Positions 43,886 to 52,581 of a stretch of DNA of 64,000 nt are shown here, one piece after another. Numbering within the stretch: position 1 is the first letter of the stretch; each line of letters begins with the position of its first letter. Source of the DNA: an uncultured Lachnospiraceae bacterium. GTDB lineage: Bacteria > Bacillota > Clostridia > Lachnospirales > Lachnospiraceae. A program made the translations under genes and the position numbers. A model generated the notes under the pieces. That model saw only the letters and a program-made list of their open reading frames with translations, was not told the origin of the DNA and ran no database searches. Where the stretch lies: assembly GCA_910579935.1 (NCBI GenBank), contig CAJTVQ010000010.1, positions 1 through 64,000 on the forward strand, read 5' to 3'.

Positions 43886-45847
43886 TTACTTCCTCCCATC
43901 CGTCCCCAAAAACGTCTCATCTTTCTGAAATATCTGGAACTTTTTTTGTACAAATTCCGCGGAGATTACATAATGATAAAACTCCACACCCGCCAGTTTC
44001 CCCTGAAAAGACTTCTGGTACTCATCCCCGCCCAGCATAATCTTTTCCACAACCTTCAAACCGGGAACATGCTCCCTGCTTCCTATCAGCAGTCCGTTAA
44101 AATACAACTTCGATATCCCTGTCACCATATCATACGTGGCACATACATAAGACCACTGCCCGGGTAATGCCTGCCGGCAGAAAATATCATGCCATTCATT
44201 CGGCTCCCTGTCGTCTTTAATCCGGAAACAGAAAGTTCCCTGCCCCGTATCGGGAATCAGGCTCAAAAAACCATCCGCAAATGTCACATACACTGCACTG
44301 GTCCATGCCTGTTCCACATCGGGGTTTACCCAGAAACAAATAGAATAATTATCGCTGTACATGATTTTTTTCGGAAGAATTACCACGTTTTCTTTTACCC
44401 TGCCTCCCGGAAAAGCAAGCGCACGCTGTGAGCGGATCACCCCGCCGGTATAACCAAGATTCTCTCCCATATACTGCCCTTCATATTCGTCTTTCCTGTC
44501 CCGAAGATGTCCGTCAAAAGAAAACTGCACCGGCATTTTATTTTTCATCAGGAACAGTCTTTTTTCATAACGCCTGCAAAAAACAACTTCCTCCACCGGC
44601 TCTCCGTAAAAATCACCGGTACCGAACTGTGCCCCGTAATTGGCAAGCATTTCCACCTGCCCCGCATCCTTAATTTCCTGTGCCATAATATAGCGGTGCA
44701 AGTCCCTGCCCAAACTGATGACATTCTTCAGTATACAGACTGCCGCTTCATTTTCCGCCTCTGCCACCGACAGTTTTGCATCCAGTTTTAAAACCTGCGA
44801 AGGAATATTCTGCAGCACCATAAAAGAAGATGCGGAACCGAAATTATTAATGGCTATCCGTAACCCCATATGTATCAGCGCTTCCACTGCATAATGCAGT
44901 CTTTCCTTATTTTCCAAAAAGTCATTTTCATCGATGCACAGCTTGATTTCTTCCGGCGCAATCCGGTATTCCTCCAGACATTGCCGGATATGTTCCATTC
45001 CGCCTTTCTGCAGTATGTAAAAACCCGATATCTTTACATAAACATCAATATGTTCAAATGACGTATCTTTCCACTGGCTTTTCCAAAGGCACACCTGCTC
45101 GAAAACATAAGCATCTATCTGCGTCACAATTCCATACTGAATGAAAACAGGCATGAATTCCTTTTCCGCCAGTATTCCCAAACCGGGAAAATTCCAATGC
45201 AGAACTACCTCGGCAGCATAGACTTCCGAAGCCTGCAGATGAATGACCGGACGCAGAAGAATCTGCAATTCCTCCCGTTCCAATGCCAAAAGCGCCCTGT
45301 CCTTGATTGCTTTCTGTTTCTCCACATGCTCCCGGATGCAGTCATAGACAATATAGCTGCCTTTTCCGTTCTTTTTCACAAAATACATCGCTTCATCGCA
45401 TTGCTGGAGCATCGGGTTCAGACCGTCCCGTACCCACTGATTGTAAATAACACCGATACTGAAAGACAGCATTGCCTCAATGCTTTCATCAAACTCCCCA
45501 CCTTTCAGCCCTTCCTGCAGAACCGGAAGCTGCTGTTCCAGCCAGACAGCACTCTGCTTTCCATCACAGATTACCACGAACTCGTCGCCGCCCATACGCA
45601 CTACAATCTGTTCCTCAAAGGTTTTCCGAATCAGCCGCCCAATGAAGATCAACAGTTCATCCCCCTTGGAATGTCCGTAAATATCATTGACCAGCTTGAA
45701 ATTATCCACATCAATATAGATACAGTGAACCATCGTGTCCAGGGGAAGCTGCTCCCATATATCATTCAGTCCCCTGCGGTTAAAGAGCCCTGTCAGGTAA
45801 TCCGTATTGATTTCTGTCGTCTTTATCCCAAAAAACATTTTATCCAT
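43886..45847 (-). CDS. Cytoplasmic GGDEF-EAL-LamG fusion protein
   Basis: A 653-residue protein without signal or membrane helix. GGDEF domain at about 12-180: RMGGDEFV at 84-91 is intact, so diguanylate cyclase activity is plausible; the allosteric RxxD I-site is absent (FEEQ). EAL-like domain at about 190-430: the catalytic EAL stands as EVVLHW and the metal-binding DDFG as NNFG, so phosphodiesterase activity is probably lost. From about 450 to 640 a concanavalin-like LamG fold follows (YSICFWVNPD, GTFCFRIKDD, SYVCATYD, KLYFNGLLIGS). LamG usually works outside cells. It is last in the GH51-DUF6171-GH43 run, 68 bases behind that GH43. Confidence 0.85.
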   Translation of the reverse strand: MDKMFFGIKTTEINTDYLTGLFNRRGLNDIWEQLPLDTMVHCIYIDVDNFKLVNDIYGHSKGDELLIFIGRLIRKTFEEQIVVRMGGDEFVVICDGKQSAVWLEQQLPVLQEGLKGGEFDESIEAMLSFSIGVIYNQWVRDGLNPMLQQCDEAMYFVKKNGKGSYIVYDCIREHVEKQKAIKDRALLALEREELQILLRPVIHLQASEVYAAEVVLHWNFPGLGILAEKEFMPVFIQYGIVTQIDAYVFEQVCLWKSQWKDTSFEHIDVYVKISGFYILQKGGMEHIRQCLEEYRIAPEEIKLCIDENDFLENKERLHYAVEALIHMGLRIAINNFGSASSFMVLQNIPSQVLKLDAKLSVAEAENEAAVCILKNVISLGRDLHRYIMAQEIKDAGQVEMLANYGAQFGTGDFYGEPVEEVVFCRRYEKRLFLMKNKMPVQFSFDGHLRDRKDEYEGQYMGENLGYTGGVIRSQRALAFPGGRVKENVVILPKKIMYSDNYSICFWVNPDVEQAWTSAVYVTFADGFLSLIPDTGQGTFCFRIKDDREPNEWHDIFCRQALPGQWSYVCATYDMVTGISKLYFNGLLIGSREHVPGLKVVEKIMLGGDEYQKSFQGKLAGVEFYHYVISAEFVQKKFQIFQKDETFLGTDGRK

Positions 45848-45915
45848 AATTCCGCCCGCTTATTTGTAATATACCATCCGCAATGTCTGATCATTGTCAC
45901 CTGCCGGAAAACTTT

Positions 45916-46872
45916 TTACGAAAAACGGAATACCGGATTGCCGTCCTCATCCCATTCCAGCTTCATCAACATGGCATGACGGTTCGGATTGTACAGCGGA
46001 TCCCCCACAATTTCCGTTTCCGTACGGGCATGGAATACCACAATGTCATTGCCCTCCTCATCCACAGTAAAAGAATTATGCCCCGGTCCGTAAATTCCCT
46101 TTTCATAATCGGTCTGCAGAACCGGATAACGTTCCTTCTTCCATACTCTCGGATCCAGCAGATCCGCATCCTCACTCACGGACATCATTCCCATGCAGTA
46201 ATTGATGCCGGTATCACTGGCAGAATAGGTAATAAAGATTTTTCCGTTCCTCTTAATTACCGCAGGACCTTCATTCACCCAGAATCCATGACGCTCCCAG
46301 TCATAATCCGGCGTAGTCAGAAGAACCTGTACCGTCTTCAATTTATTTGCACTTTCCATCTCTGCGATGTACAGGTTGGAAATCTGTCTGCCTACGCCTG
46401 TTTTTTCCGCCCACACATAAAAATATTTTCCCTTATTTTCAAATATCGTGGCATCCAGGGAAAAAGCCTCAAAGGAAAACTCATCCTCCCCGGCTCGCTG
46501 CATTTTACCCAGCTCCACCCATTCGTCCCTTATCGGGTCCTGCCCCTGGCACTCCAGCACATAGGGGCGGATTTTCCATATATTGTCTGCTTCCCCTGCG
46601 GCAAAATACACATACCATTTTCCGAACAAATAATGAAGTTCCGGAGCCCACACATGCTTGCTCATGGGACCTGACTCGTGTTTTCTCCATATGACTGTCT
46701 CTTCTGCCTCTGCCAGTCCTGCCAGCGTCTCCGACTTACGCAGCACGATGCTGTCATATGCCGGCACGCTTGCGGTAAAATAATAACTGCCCGAAGCATC
46801 TTTTAACACATAAGGATCCGCCCTCTGCGCAATCCAAACCGTATTATATTTTAACTCTCTGTTTTCACTCAT
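45916..46872 (-). CDS. Intracellular GH43 arabinofuranosidase/arabinosidase
   Basis: A 318-residue propeller enzyme without signal peptide. Catalytic segments: RADPYVLKDASGSYYFTA (base Asp), FSLDATIFENKGKYFYVWAE (second Asp) and NEGPAVIKRNGKIFITYSASDT (acid Glu). Layout fits cytoplasmic exo-acting GH43 enzymes that split arabino-oligosaccharides. It lies 18 bases after the small Cys-rich gene and before the GGDEF-LamG gene on the same strand. Substrate inferred from the neighbourhood. Confidence 0.88.
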   Translation of the reverse strand: MSENRELKYNTVWIAQRADPYVLKDASGSYYFTASVPAYDSIVLRKSETLAGLAEAEETVIWRKHESGPMSKHVWAPELHYLFGKWYVYFAAGEADNIWKIRPYVLECQGQDPIRDEWVELGKMQRAGEDEFSFEAFSLDATIFENKGKYFYVWAEKTGVGRQISNLYIAEMESANKLKTVQVLLTTPDYDWERHGFWVNEGPAVIKRNGKIFITYSASDTGINYCMGMMSVSEDADLLDPRVWKKERYPVLQTDYEKGIYGPGHNSFTVDEEGNDIVVFHARTETEIVGDPLYNPNRHAMLMKLEWDEDGNPVFRFS

Positions 46873-46890
46873 CTCGTATCCTCCTGCTCC

Positions 46891-47145
46891 TTACCATTTT
46901 TTATGAACTGCGGGACAGTGGTTCTTCTCCACCGCCGCCCGCATTTCCACAAAGCACCCGCATACCCTGCACATACCGTTCAAAAGACTGTCGCATTCCT
47001 TACAGGCTGCCAGCCGCTTTTCATAACTTTCCTCCGGTGTTCTGATATCCTCATCCAAATGCAGAATGTAGTCATACATATTCCGGTAATATTCCGCATC
47101 CGGCATTTCCTTTGCCAGACACCGCCTGCAAAAACGTTCTGCCAT
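46891..47145 (-). CDS. Small Cys-rich DUF6171-type protein
   Basis: An 84-residue protein. Three pairs of cysteines (CRRC, CKEC, CRVCGC) and a terminal CP fit the DUF6171 family; they probably bind zinc or an iron-sulfur cluster. Its start touches the stop of the GH51 gene, and its stop lies 18 bases before the intracellular GH43. Function unknown; the constant company of glycosidases is notable but may be chance. Confidence 0.78.
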   Translation of the reverse strand: MAERFCRRCLAKEMPDAEYYRNMYDYILHLDEDIRTPEESYEKRLAACKECDSLLNGMCRVCGCFVEMRAAVEKNHCPAVHKKW

Positions 47146-48651
47146 CTATGCTTTCACTTCCATATGGATTACCGCACAGGCAGGAATGGTCAGCCGAATG
47201 CTCCCGTTCTCCGACACGACAAAATCTTCAAATGTCTTTTCCTTTATATTTTCCGGTTCTTCAAACGTATTATGGGCATCCATCTTTCCTGCCAGAATAT
47301 CCGCCGTAACCTTTTCCGCCTTCTTCTTCGCAAACAATATCTCTATTTCCTTCGCATCCGTTACAGACAGGTTTCCTAACGTAATATGGATGTTTCCCGC
47401 CGCATCCATGGAAACGGACTCGCTGATATCCGGCACACGGTATTCCTCCACGCCGATTTCTTCCGTCTCTGCAAAGCTTTCCAAAAGCTGTGCATTCTGA
47501 TGATACTTATACATATGGAAGATATGGTACGTAGGAGTCAGTATCATCTTCTCCCCTTCCGTCAGGATCACGGACTGCAGCACATTGACCATCTGTGCAA
47601 TATTTGCCATTTTCACACGGTCACAGTGCTTATTGAAAATATTCAGCGTCACACAGGCAACCAGCGCATCCCTCATGGTATTCTGCTGATAAAGAAATCC
47701 GGGATTGGTTCCGGGTTCCACGTCAAACCAGCAGCCCCACTCATCCACGATCATACCGATTTTCTTTTCCGGATCGTACTTGTCCATAATATCACCGTGT
47801 TTTTTTACCAGTTCTTCCATATACCATGCTTTCTTCATGGTAAGAAACCATTCCTTTTCATCAAACCGTGTTGCGCTTCCTTTGTTATCCCATCCGCCCG
47901 GATGCACATAATAATGCAGCGACAGCCCGTCCATCAGACCGTGCAGTCCCTCCTGCACCTGATCGTGTGTTGTGGAAAGCACCCGCTCCGTCCAGTGATA
48001 ATCATCCACATTCGCACCGCAGCAGATTTTTACGATCGGGTTACTGTTGTCATAGTTCCTTACGTAAGTCTGGTATCTTCTGTATAAATTGCCATAATAC
48101 TCCGGCGTCATATTTCCGCCGCAGCCCCAGTTCTCGTTGCCCACCCCGAAATAATCGATTTTCCAGGGTTTCTCCCTGCCGTTCTTCCGGCGCAGGTCTG
48201 CCATCGGCGATACGCCGTCAAATGTCATATACTCTACCCATTCCGACATTTCCTGTACCGTACCGCTTCCTACATTTCCGTTTACGTATGTTTTACAGCC
48301 AAGCTGTCCGCACAGCTCCATAAACTCGTGTGTCCCGAAACTATTATCTTCCAATACACCGCCCCAATGGGTATTTATCATTTTTTTCCGGTTTTCCTTC
48401 GGTCCGATACCGTCTTTCCAGTGATACTCGTCCGCAAAACAGCCGCCCGGCCATCTCAGTACCGGAATTTTCATTTCCTTTAATGCATCCACTACATCTT
48501 TACGCATACCGTTCACATTCGGTATCTCCGAATCCTCGCCTACATATAATCCTTCATAAATGCATCTTCCCAAATGTTCGGCAAAATGACCGTAAATCTC
48601 TTCATTAATCTGTCCCAGCTTCTTGTTTTCGTTAATTATTAATTTTGCCAT
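47146..48651 (-). CDS. abfA: Alpha-L-arabinofuranosidase (GH51), first copy
   Basis: A 501-residue enzyme that releases terminal alpha-L-arabinofuranose. The acid/base Glu is in GVGNENWGCGG and the nucleophile Glu in VDEWGCW. No signal peptide, so it acts inside. I use ATG 48651 (MAKLIINEN), preceded by AAGGAGC, instead of the upstream in-frame ATG at 48687, which lies inside operator site B and lacks such a site. It is the first gene of a four-gene minus-strand run and shares the divergent promoter region with the ABC importer. Confidence 0.94.
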   Translation of the reverse strand: MAKLIINENKKLGQINEEIYGHFAEHLGRCIYEGLYVGEDSEIPNVNGMRKDVVDALKEMKIPVLRWPGGCFADEYHWKDGIGPKENRKKMINTHWGGVLEDNSFGTHEFMELCGQLGCKTYVNGNVGSGTVQEMSEWVEYMTFDGVSPMADLRRKNGREKPWKIDYFGVGNENWGCGGNMTPEYYGNLYRRYQTYVRNYDNSNPIVKICCGANVDDYHWTERVLSTTHDQVQEGLHGLMDGLSLHYYVHPGGWDNKGSATRFDEKEWFLTMKKAWYMEELVKKHGDIMDKYDPEKKIGMIVDEWGCWFDVEPGTNPGFLYQQNTMRDALVACVTLNIFNKHCDRVKMANIAQMVNVLQSVILTEGEKMILTPTYHIFHMYKYHQNAQLLESFAETEEIGVEEYRVPDISESVSMDAAGNIHITLGNLSVTDAKEIEILFAKKKAEKVTADILAGKMDAHNTFEEPENIKEKTFEDFVVSENGSIRLTIPACAVIHMEVKA

Positions 48652-48686
48652 TCTCTGCTCCTTCCCAAATATCTCATAAATATCCA

Positions 48687-48738
48687 TAAATTAGTTTAGC
48701 TTGAATTAAATTTTATAGTATATAATAACCTTTGGCAA
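48687..48738 (-). promoter_or_regulatory. GH51 promoter with shared operator element (site B)
   Basis: Minus strand: TTGCCA (48733-48738), 17 bases, TAAAAT (48710-48715). The element at 48687-48714, read on the plus strand, is TAAATTAG-N12-TAAATTTT with core TTTAGCTTGAAT, overlapping the -10 box in the same place as site A. Confidence 0.7.
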
Positions 48739-48768
48739 GCAAATAAAGTTATAAATTATCAAAAGTAA

Positions 48769-48847
48769 TTTAGAAAAAAATTTTTTCTAAACTAATTTAA
48801 TAAAAAACAAAAATACTATTGACAATGCCGGATAAGTATTGTACACT
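48769..48847 (+). promoter_or_regulatory. ABC importer promoter region with palindrome and partial operator (site D)
   Basis: TTGACA (48819-48824) and TACACT (48842-48847) are 17 bases apart and read to the binding-protein gene at 49038. Upstream, TTTAGA7T6CTAAA (48769-48791) is a near-perfect 23-bp palindrome. It overlaps CTAAACTAATTTA (48787-48799), which repeats the right half of site B in opposite orientation. The rest of 48652-49037 is the divergent leader: no gene; it contains long AT tracts and an imperfect repeat pairing around 48870-48895 with 48932-48953. Confidence 0.55.
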
Positions 48848-49037
48848 TTTTACAGAAAGAAATGTTCCAACTACAAAAATTATACAAATTGACGAATGTA
48901 AATTCTTTTATTCACATATTACTTTCCAGTTGGTTTGTATATAATTTTGTATCATACATTTTTTTCTAAAATATTTGGCAAAACCAAGAACTACTTAGAA
49001 TCTGCGGATTCAAAAGCAAACAAGGAGGAAAAGAACT

Positions 49038-50450
49038 ATGAAAAAGAAATTAGTAAGCGCGCTTTTAAGTGTTGCGATGGTTGCTTCTCTCTTACTGACA
49101 GGCTGCGGCGGCGGTGATTCTGCAACCACAGGCAGCGAAAGTTCGGCAGGCACGGAAGAAGCGGCAGCAGGTACGGAAGAAGCGGCTCCGGAAGCAAGCT
49201 CCACGGAAACATCCGTAATCGATGCAGGTGCAGGTGAAGGTGCAACGGAACTGGAATACTGGACATTCGTTGAACTTCACGGACAGCATTTTGAAACAAT
49301 GCTTAAGCAGTGGAACGAAGCAAATCCTGACAGACAGATCAAATTGAATGTAACCGTTATGCCTTATGATGATATGCACAACAAACTTCTGATTGCGGTT
49401 CAGACAGGCGAAGGCGCACCGGATATCTCCGATATTGAATTAGGAAGATTCCCTGATTTCCTTGCAGGCGATGACGTACCGCTGGAAGCGCTGAATGATG
49501 TTGTTGAACCTTACATGGGAGACATCGTACAGTCCCGTTTGGAAATCTACAGCAAAGACGGCACCGTATACGGATTCCCTACCCACGTAGGCGCTATGGT
49601 TGCTTTCTATAATACAGAGCTTCTTGAGAAAGCAGGCATTGACTACACGACCATTAAGACCTGGGATGATTTCAAAGAAGCCGGCATCAAGCTTTATGAC
49701 GAAACAGGCGTTTACATGTGTACGGCAGATACATCCGCTACATGGCAGGAATCTATTATTTTAGCACAGGCTAATACAGACTTTGTAGATGCAGACGGAA
49801 ATCCGCAGGTTAATTCCCAGGCTATGATCGACGGTCTGACCATGTTAAAAGACTTCCAGGATAACAACGTAATCGCTACAATCGCTGGCGGACAGCCGGA
49901 TACCGATGAAGCGAGAGGCGAATACAACCTTGAGAAATATGCATGCCAGTTAATGCCCCTTTGGGAAATGTCCAGATACACCAACTACATGGATCAGTTT
50001 GCAGGCAAGATCGCAATCGCTCCCCTTCCGGTTAAAGACGGCGAGCCTCTGATGTCCGTTGGTGGCGGCGGTACAGGTACAGTTGTTACCAAAACTGCAA
50101 AAGACGTTCAGCTTGCAAAAGACTTCTTAACATTTGCTAAGATTTCTCCGGAAGCTAACATTGAAATCTGGAACACTTTAGGATTTGACCCCTGCAACAT
50201 GGATGTTTGGGAAATGAACGATGTAACACACAATCCTGACAACCAGTTTGTAAAATACTTTGTAAACAATCCGTTCGACGTACTGAACGAAGTAAAAGGT
50301 GATATCAGGACAATTAAGTCTACTTCTGCAACACCTACGATCAACAATATTCTCTGCACCGTTACATTGAATGCTATCTTCGAAGACGGCCAGGATGTAA
50401 CAGAAGCTTTGAATGAAGCTCAGGAAATGATTGAGCAGGAATTACAGTAA
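49038..50450 (+). CDS. ABC transporter sugar-binding lipoprotein
   Basis: A 470-residue CUT1-type extracellular solute-binding protein. Signal peptide with lipobox LLLTGC (Cys near 23), then a Glu/Ala/Thr-rich spacer (about 27-65) and the two-lobe binding fold. AAGGAGG precedes the ATG. It is the first gene of the importer run. Two permeases follow behind a hairpin. Substrate is inferred as arabino-oligosaccharides because arabinose-releasing enzymes flank it on both sides; the ATPase (MsmK/UgpC type) is not in the window. Confidence 0.92.
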   Translation: MKKKLVSALLSVAMVASLLLTGCGGGDSATTGSESSAGTEEAAAGTEEAAPEASSTETSVIDAGAGEGATELEYWTFVELHGQHFETMLKQWNEANPDRQIKLNVTVMPYDDMHNKLLIAVQTGEGAPDISDIELGRFPDFLAGDDVPLEALNDVVEPYMGDIVQSRLEIYSKDGTVYGFPTHVGAMVAFYNTELLEKAGIDYTTIKTWDDFKEAGIKLYDETGVYMCTADTSATWQESIILAQANTDFVDADGNPQVNSQAMIDGLTMLKDFQDNNVIATIAGGQPDTDEARGEYNLEKYACQLMPLWEMSRYTNYMDQFAGKIAIAPLPVKDGEPLMSVGGGGTGTVVTKTAKDVQLAKDFLTFAKISPEANIEIWNTLGFDPCNMDVWEMNDVTHNPDNQFVKYFVNNPFDVLNEVKGDIRTIKSTSATPTINNILCTVTLNAIFEDGQDVTEALNEAQEMIEQELQ

Positions 50451-50485
50451 TCACATACGCAAAATAGCGTTATGATACGCTGAAT

Positions 50486-50530
50486 AAATAACTGCCATAT
50501 ATATGAAATACCATATATGGCAGTTATTTT
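50486..50530 (+). terminator. Intercistronic hairpin between binding protein and permeases
   Basis: AAATAACTGCCATATAT and ATATATGGCAGTTATTTT form a strong stem with T-rich end, 35 bases after the binding-protein stop. Such a structure usually lets the binding protein be made in excess while some transcripts go on to the permeases. Confidence 0.72.
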
Positions 50531-50620
50531 ACCTTATAACAGACTGTGTGTTAAGACACATACATCCATAAGCCCGCGCTGCGGACTTGTTATTACCTAT
50601 GTCGGAAGGAGGAAGATGGT

Positions 50621-51514
50621 ATGCTGAAAAGATTTTTATATTCAAAAAAGGTGGCCCCCTATGTATTCGTCTTACCCTTTGTGCTCACCTTTTTAATTTT
50701 TTGGCTTTACCCGCTGGGAAGCTCATTTACGATGAGTTTTCAGGAAAGAATGATGGGGCAGCAGCCCAAATGGATAGGATTTGACAATTATACAAAACTA
50801 TTAACCGATAAAGTATTCTTAAAAGCTGTTTCTAACAGCGTAATCTACATGGTAGGAACTTTAGTACTGCTGATTCCGTTCCCGATGCTGTTTGCAGTAC
50901 TGATCGATAACAAATTTATGTGGGGGCAGAATTTCTTTAAATCGGCATTCTTTCTCCCTTCCCTTACTTCTGTCGTTGTAGCAGGTACCATTTTCCGCCT
51001 GATGTTCGGTGAAATGGAAACTTCCCTGTTCAATCAGGTAATGGCGCTGTTTGGCACCGGACCCCTGAAGCCTTTGAAATCCGCGGGCTGGTCTATGGCA
51101 GCCCTGCTCATCATTGCCTGCTGGCGCTGGACCGGTGTTAATATGCTGTACTTCCTTTCCGGTCTGAAAGGAATCGACACGGAATATTATGAAGCGGCTT
51201 CTATTGACGGTGCAAATGCCTGGCAGAAATTCATCTACATAACGATGCCTTTGTTAAAGCCTACTACTATTTATGTACTGACCATCAGTATTTACGCCGG
51301 TCTGGCAATGTTTACCGAAAGTCTTATGATGTTCAACGGCAACAACTCGCCAAAGAACATCGGTCTTACCATTGTCGGATATCTTTACAGACAGGGTATT
51401 GAAAAGAGTAAACTGGGATACGCGGCTACGGTTGGTATTGTACTTCTGATCGTGGCAATGGTTATTAACATCGCACAGCTGATCATGAACGGAACATTTA
51501 AGAAGGAGGATTAA
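50621..51514 (+). CDS. ABC sugar permease (UgpA/MalF type)
   Basis: A 297-residue inner-membrane permease with six helices. The EAA loop is EYYEAASIDGANAWQKFIYITMPLL, where the missing ATPase would dock. Start ATG 50621 has GGAAGGAGG upstream. It ends three bases before the second permease gene, so the two are coupled. It imports the sugar bound by the preceding lipoprotein. Confidence 0.95.
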   Translation: MLKRFLYSKKVAPYVFVLPFVLTFLIFWLYPLGSSFTMSFQERMMGQQPKWIGFDNYTKLLTDKVFLKAVSNSVIYMVGTLVLLIPFPMLFAVLIDNKFMWGQNFFKSAFFLPSLTSVVVAGTIFRLMFGEMETSLFNQVMALFGTGPLKPLKSAGWSMAALLIIACWRWTGVNMLYFLSGLKGIDTEYYEAASIDGANAWQKFIYITMPLLKPTTIYVLTISIYAGLAMFTESLMMFNGNNSPKNIGLTIVGYLYRQGIEKSKLGYAATVGIVLLIVAMVINIAQLIMNGTFKKED

Positions 51515-51516
51515 GT

Positions 51517-52392
51517 ATGGGAACAGCTACGACAACTGCAAAAGACCCCGTAGGCGGTAAGACAAAAGTATTGATCACCAGAATCCTGCTCCTTATATTT
51601 TTCATCATTCTGTTTTTACTGGTTATGCTTCCGTTCTACGCAATTACACTGGCATCCTTTAAGCCCGGTGCCGACATCATTAAATTCGGCTTAAACCTTG
51701 ATTTTGACCTTTCCACTATGAGCCTTAAAAACTTTGTATACCTGTTTACAGGAAAACATTCTTATTGGATGTGGTTTAAGAACAGTTTGATCCTGCTGTT
51801 GGTTCAGGTTGTTACGGTTTTGTTAGTCAGCGCTTTTGTCGCTTATGGCTTTGCCGCTTACGAATTCAGGTTTAAAAATTTCCTGTTCGTCTGCGTTTTA
51901 CTGATTATGATGGTACCTTTTGAAATCCTGTTAATGCCCATGTATGTACTGGTAAACGATTTGGGAATGTACAATTCCTTCTCTGCCATCATCATACCGG
52001 GTATGGCAAATGCATCCACCATCTTCTTCTTCCGGCAGTACCTGACCAGTATTCCGAAAGCGCTTCCGGATGCGGGACGTGTAGACGGATGTACGGAATA
52101 TGGGATTTTCTTCCGTATTATCTTGCCGATCATGAAACCTTCCTTCGCGGCAATGGCAATCTTAAACGGTATGAACAGCTGGAATAACCTGTTGTGGCCC
52201 TTCATGGTATTGGGCGACGGCAAGAAATTTACCCTTCCGATCGGTCTGAAAACACTGCTTACCCCTTACGGTAACAACTATGACCTGTTGATAGTAGGTT
52301 CTTTCTTCGCCATTTTCCCTATCTTCGTATTGTTCCTCTGCTTCCAGAGCTACTTTATCGAAGGTATGACTGCCGGAGCAGTAAAAGGTTAA
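51517..52392 (+). CDS. ABC sugar permease (UgpE/MalG type)
   Basis: A 291-residue permease with six helices. The EAA loop reads LPDAGRVDGCTEYGIFFRIILPIM; note it starts PDAGR instead of the common EAA, a normal variation. AAGGAGG overlaps the end of the previous gene. It forms the channel with the first permease. A strong terminator follows at 52436-52475, so the LacI gene has a separate promoter. Confidence 0.95.
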   Translation: MGTATTTAKDPVGGKTKVLITRILLLIFFIILFLLVMLPFYAITLASFKPGADIIKFGLNLDFDLSTMSLKNFVYLFTGKHSYWMWFKNSLILLLVQVVTVLLVSAFVAYGFAAYEFRFKNFLFVCVLLIMMVPFEILLMPMYVLVNDLGMYNSFSAIIIPGMANASTIFFFRQYLTSIPKALPDAGRVDGCTEYGIFFRIILPIMKPSFAAMAILNGMNSWNNLLWPFMVLGDGKKFTLPIGLKTLLTPYGNNYDLLIVGSFFAIFPIFVLFLCFQSYFIEGMTAGAVKG

Positions 52393-52435
52393 GAGAATAT
52401 TCGCTTTCTTATTAATTGTATAATCCAAAAACGGT

Positions 52436-52475
52436 GCACCGGATATGAACCATACAATATCCGGTGCTTTCATTT
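52436..52475 (+). terminator. Terminator of the ABC importer operon
   Basis: GCACCGGATAT and ATATCCGGTGC form a perfect 11-bp stem with a 10-base loop, followed by TTTCATTTT. It lies 43 bases after the second permease. Confidence 0.85.
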
Positions 52476-52489
52476 TCACCGAAATTGTG

Positions 52490-52527
52490 GTAAAACGGTT
52501 TACTAAAACGGTTCACTATGCTATAAT
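52490..52527 (+). promoter_or_regulatory. LacI promoter with two LacI-type operators
   Basis: TTTACT (52499-52504), 17 bases, TATAAT (52522-52527). Two similar half-palindromic elements occur: GTAAAACGGTTTAC (52490-52503, overlapping the -35) and CTAAAACGGTTCAC (52503-52516, in the spacer), both with a central CG and near two-fold symmetry as in LacI-family operators. This placement would block the promoter, so the LacI protein probably represses its own gene. Confidence 0.75.
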
Positions 52528-52581
52528 GCACCATAGAGTTTTTCATCCGGTTATGGAAAAAACGAAAGAGGGTTATATAGT

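Noticed and set aside
45197..45979. 260-codon plus-strand frame opposite the GGDEF protein
   Set aside because: Antisense shadow; the minus-strand frame contains an intact GGDEF and LamG.
48687..48799. Site B and D as a classical ROK (XylR-type) operator TTAGTTTA-N-TAAACTAA
   Set aside because: The half TTAGTTTA is present but the second half matches only about 4 of 8, sites A and C do not keep it, and no ROK gene is in the window.
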